From: Diplosphaera chodatii
Taxonomy: Eukaryota > Chlorophyta > Trebouxiophyceae > Prasiolales > Stichococcaceae
Reading direction: 5' to 3'
Assembly (NCBI GenBank): GCA_032358165.1
Contig: JAALGY010000019.1
Location: 496,001 to 560,000 of the forward strand
Length of the DNA stretch: 64,000 bases
Under the pieces are notes generated by a model. The model was not told the DNA's origin. It was given only the letters and a program-made list of their open reading frames with translations, and made no database searches. Made by a program: the position numbers and the translations under genes. Numbering within the stretch: position 1 is the first letter of the stretch; each line of letters starts with the position of its first letter. This document shows positions 61,801 to 64,000 of the stretch, in pieces.

Positions 61801-64000
61801 ACCGAACCTCGGGTGTGTTGGTTGCACGCATCTGGCAGCTTACCTGACTGGGGCCTGAACATGCAGAGGCAGCAGGCCAAGGAGAACGAGCTGCGGCAGG
61901 AGGTGGTCCAGCTGCAGGGGCGGGAGCGCACGGCATTGAGCGAGGTCGAGTCGAAGAACCAGGACATCGACACCACCCAGCCCGAGCTGGGTCGCCTCAA
62001 AGGTGACGCCCGCTGTCCTCACCCAACTTGGTGGCTCGTTAGCATCTGCATATCAAAGATGTGCCTTTCTGGCAGCGTTAAGGTCTGTAATGCAGCGTGC
62101 CTGTTATCACTGAGCTCGCCTGACGGACACCGGGTGTGCAATGCAACACAGACCAGCTGCGCACCATGGACAGCGTCAAAGGGCAGCGCCTGTTAGCCCT
62201 GGAGCATCGCAACCCGGGAATTAGGGATGCCGCCAACTGGGTGGCGCAGAACCAGAGCAGGTTTCGCGGCCGGGTGTACGGCCCAGTCATCAGCGAGGTG
62301 GAGGTCTCCAATGGCCAGCATGCCGCGATGCTGGAGCAGCATGTGCAGAGTAAGTGATGCCTCGTTGCTTGGGACCTTGGTGTCAGTGCGGCTCCGACGC
62401 GCAGCTCATGTCAACTTACCTTACGTGTACAGTGTCCATATGGTTCTGGCGAAACCTGCTCTAGTGCTGTGTGTGATGTCTGTTAAACCGTCTGTGCTCA
62501 CTCTGCTGCAGTGGCGGTGTGGCTGGTGTTTGTTACCGAGCACAAAGAGGACCAAGACCAGCTGATCAGCGTCTCGCGGGAGCAGAACTGGCGCTTCAAG
62601 CCGTCTGTGTCCTGCTACAGCGACGACCCCAACCGGCCGATTCCCCACCCACGCGGGGAGTCCCACGAATACCGCAGGCGGGTCTGCACACTGCGCAGTC
62701 ATCCTGCCAAGGCACAGCACAGTGAACAGGCTGCGCTGTTTCAACAGCCCTGACCTTGTCCGTGTGTAGGTTTGGCATTGAGGCGACGCTGGACGAGGTG
62801 TTTGAGGCCCCGTCGCTGATCAAGCACAACCTCAAGGATGAGGCGGGGATCCACGAGACCTATGTTGGTGGCAGGTGATGCCCTGTTTTCGACATGGGAG
62901 AACCGGTTTCTGGGCACCTCGAAAGCAGTCATCTGTGTCTTCCGAAGCACTCCCAGCGTGCAATTGGCTCACTGTTGCCGTTCATGGAGCAGTGACTCCA
63001 ACCAGCATGTGGAGGCTTTCCTGAATGGCAGCAACGGCATCCGCGTGATGTGGACGCCCGACAGCCAGTACCGCGTCACGCAGTCAGCATACAACGCCGC
63101 GGCGCGCAGCCAGACAGTCATACCCCTCCGACCCCCGAAGTACATCCCTTTTTTGTCATGAGATTTTGCAGTAGTCTGCCACGGCAAAGCTAAGGCTCCT
63201 CTGAACCATACATCACTTGCCATCTTGCTGGCCGTCTGAGCACCTACATGCTGCTCGGGTGCAGGTTCCTCAGGGCGGGTGTGTCTGGAGGCGCCGAGCG
63301 TGCGCAGCTGGTGGCAGACATCGAGGGAAAGGAGAAGGTGTGTGTTGCGTGCGTGCTTGCGCAAAGCTGACTGGCTGCCAGGTCGGTTGCCAGCACGACG
63401 CACGTCGTCCAGCTGGCAAGTGACGAAGACGAGCGTCTGCTGAGCACTGAGCTGCCGCCTGCGCAGGAGGTGCAGGAGCTCATGCAGGAGCGCGACGAGG
63501 CCACCGCGCAGGTGACAGAAGTTGGCCAGCAGCTCAGCAAGGTGCGGGCGGAGCAGAAGGCCATCGTCGACGCCCGCAACAAGCACGAGAAGAAGTGCGG
63601 CCCCGTTCGTCATGCTCACTGTGAAATTTGTCCAGCAAGTGCCCCTTTTGGTGCCGCGTATGTTTTGCTAGAAACACGTTCACGTCTAGACGGAGATCTG
63701 GAAGCAGATTGCCACACTGTCAGCTCTCCCCTGCCTCCTGCATGGTGCAGGGTGCGCGACCTGAACTCGCGGCTCAACGCTGAGCGGAAGAACCTGGAGC
63801 GCACCCAAAAGCAGGCGGATCCACGAGAAAAGGAGGACAAGCTGCAGCGCGAGATGGAGAGCACTGCTAAGGAGGTAGGGGCTCAGGGCTTGCTGCCTGT
63901 CGAAACCTCCATGCACCAGACCTGCTCTGTATGCAAAGGCCTCCACTGCAACATGTTCGTGGCTCAGTGCGTGAAAGCCAATGCACATAATGGGTGTCAT
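58867..64000 (+). CDS. SMC5: Structural maintenance of chromosomes protein 5, 5' part (runs off the window)
   Basis: SMC5 pairs with SMC6 in the complex that resolves recombination intermediates. Exons 1-3 join in phase: 58867-58970 (MSSASDVDADVEDIG, RKRPSPQ), 59147-59195 (SLPKGQIIKVRMHNFM) and 59333-59393 (TYHDAIIEPGARLNLVLGPN). Exon 4 gives GTGKSSLVNALCIGLGGKPN, so Walker A (GPNGTGKSS) is cut by a phase-1 intron. Then LLGRADHVQDFVRKGSSEGY, AVLEKVDDLNIQVDNLCQ, FLPQDKVVMFARLTPTELLK (SMC5 mark), coiled-coil exons (LEQKLPWLKYKEQKA; KMDVLRDAIDSLEEEALRHE; KENELRQEVVQLQGRERTAL), the hinge (RDAANWVAQNQSRFRGRVYG, AMLEQHVQ, RFGIEATLDEVFEAPSLIKH, GIRVMWTPDSQYRVTQSAYN) and the return coiled coil (VQELMQERDEATAQVTEVGQ; VRDLNSRLNAERKNLERTQK). 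The C-terminal ATPase half lies past 64000, so the gene is partial. Confidence 0.92.
60045..60080 (+). repeat. 18-bp tandem duplication in an SMC5 intron
   Basis: AATCACAGTTTATGACAG (60045-60062) is followed directly by AATCACAGGTTATGACAG (60063-60080), with one mismatch. It lies just before the acceptor of the FLPQDK exon. Confidence 0.75.
61245..61366. repeat. Cluster of TGTCTAC words in an SMC5 intron
   Basis: TGTCTAC occurs at 61245, 61270, 61306 and 61328, with GTCTAC at 61361 and an inverted TGTAGAC at 61254. That is six sites in about 120 bp. The first pair forms GTCTAC-AAT-GTAGAC, a small hairpin. The stretch is not coding in the SMC5 frame. Confidence 0.7.

Overview
This window looks like nuclear DNA from a green alga, probably a chlorophyte of the Trebouxiophyceae/Chlorella type. 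It is GC-rich and dense in introns. Every recognisable protein is eukaryotic, and several are of the plant kind: plant-type 4-hydroxy-tetrahydrodipicolinate reductase, an ABCD2-like plastid half-transporter, importin-alpha isoform 9, a CBE1-like eIF4E-binding protein, a TGA-type bZIP with a DOG1 region, and triosephosphate isomerase with a transit-peptide exon. Most genes are split by short GT-AG introns (GTGCGT, GTGAGT and GTGGGT donors are common), so single open frames recover only fragments. I rebuilt the genes by joining exons by phase and family similarity. Many exon borders are firm, but some 5' ends are not. There are no operons, CRISPR arrays, rRNA or tRNA genes, and no clear transposon.

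Layout, left to right. SNase-like nuclease (-, ~1-1135). ADPRM-type metallophosphatase (+, 1889-4057). RECQ1-type helicase (-, 4349-8573). ORC4 (+, 9074-12936). PA2G4/EBP1 (-, 13396-16367). YOS1/IER3IP1 (+, 16802-17324). Plastid TPI (-, 17563-18763). ERV46/ERGIC3 (+, 19348-21638). Kelch/coiled-coil/RING protein (+, 22522-27707). TGA-type bZIP (+, ~28047-32395). CBE1/4E-T-like Q-rich protein (-, 33345-38771). DapB (+, ~39647-41250). ABCD2-like ABC transporter (-, 41736-45626). IMPA9 (+, 46018-48849). RUVBL2 (+, 49129-52353). SMP/C2/PH membrane-tether protein (-, 52735-58272). SMC5 (+, 58867 to beyond the right edge).

The strands alternate almost perfectly, giving a chain of divergent pairs with 0.4-0.9 kb promoters and convergent pairs with short 3' gaps. 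Four genes serve genome maintenance or chromatin: RECQ1, ORC4, RUVBL2 and SMC5. RECQ1 and ORC4 share one divergent promoter. Two serve ER-Golgi traffic (YOS1, ERV46) and lie on either side of TPI. The stretch from 29 to 36 kb is rich in CAG/CTG runs that encode polyglutamine in two neighbouring, convergent genes.

I see no single new multi-gene system. The points most worth a second look are the kelch/coiled-coil/RING arrangement, the SMP/C2/PH protein, a GC-AG intron that cuts the RecQ Walker A motif, an altered Walker B in ORC4, ACGT-core promoter repeats, and an AT-rich island in an ORC4 intron.
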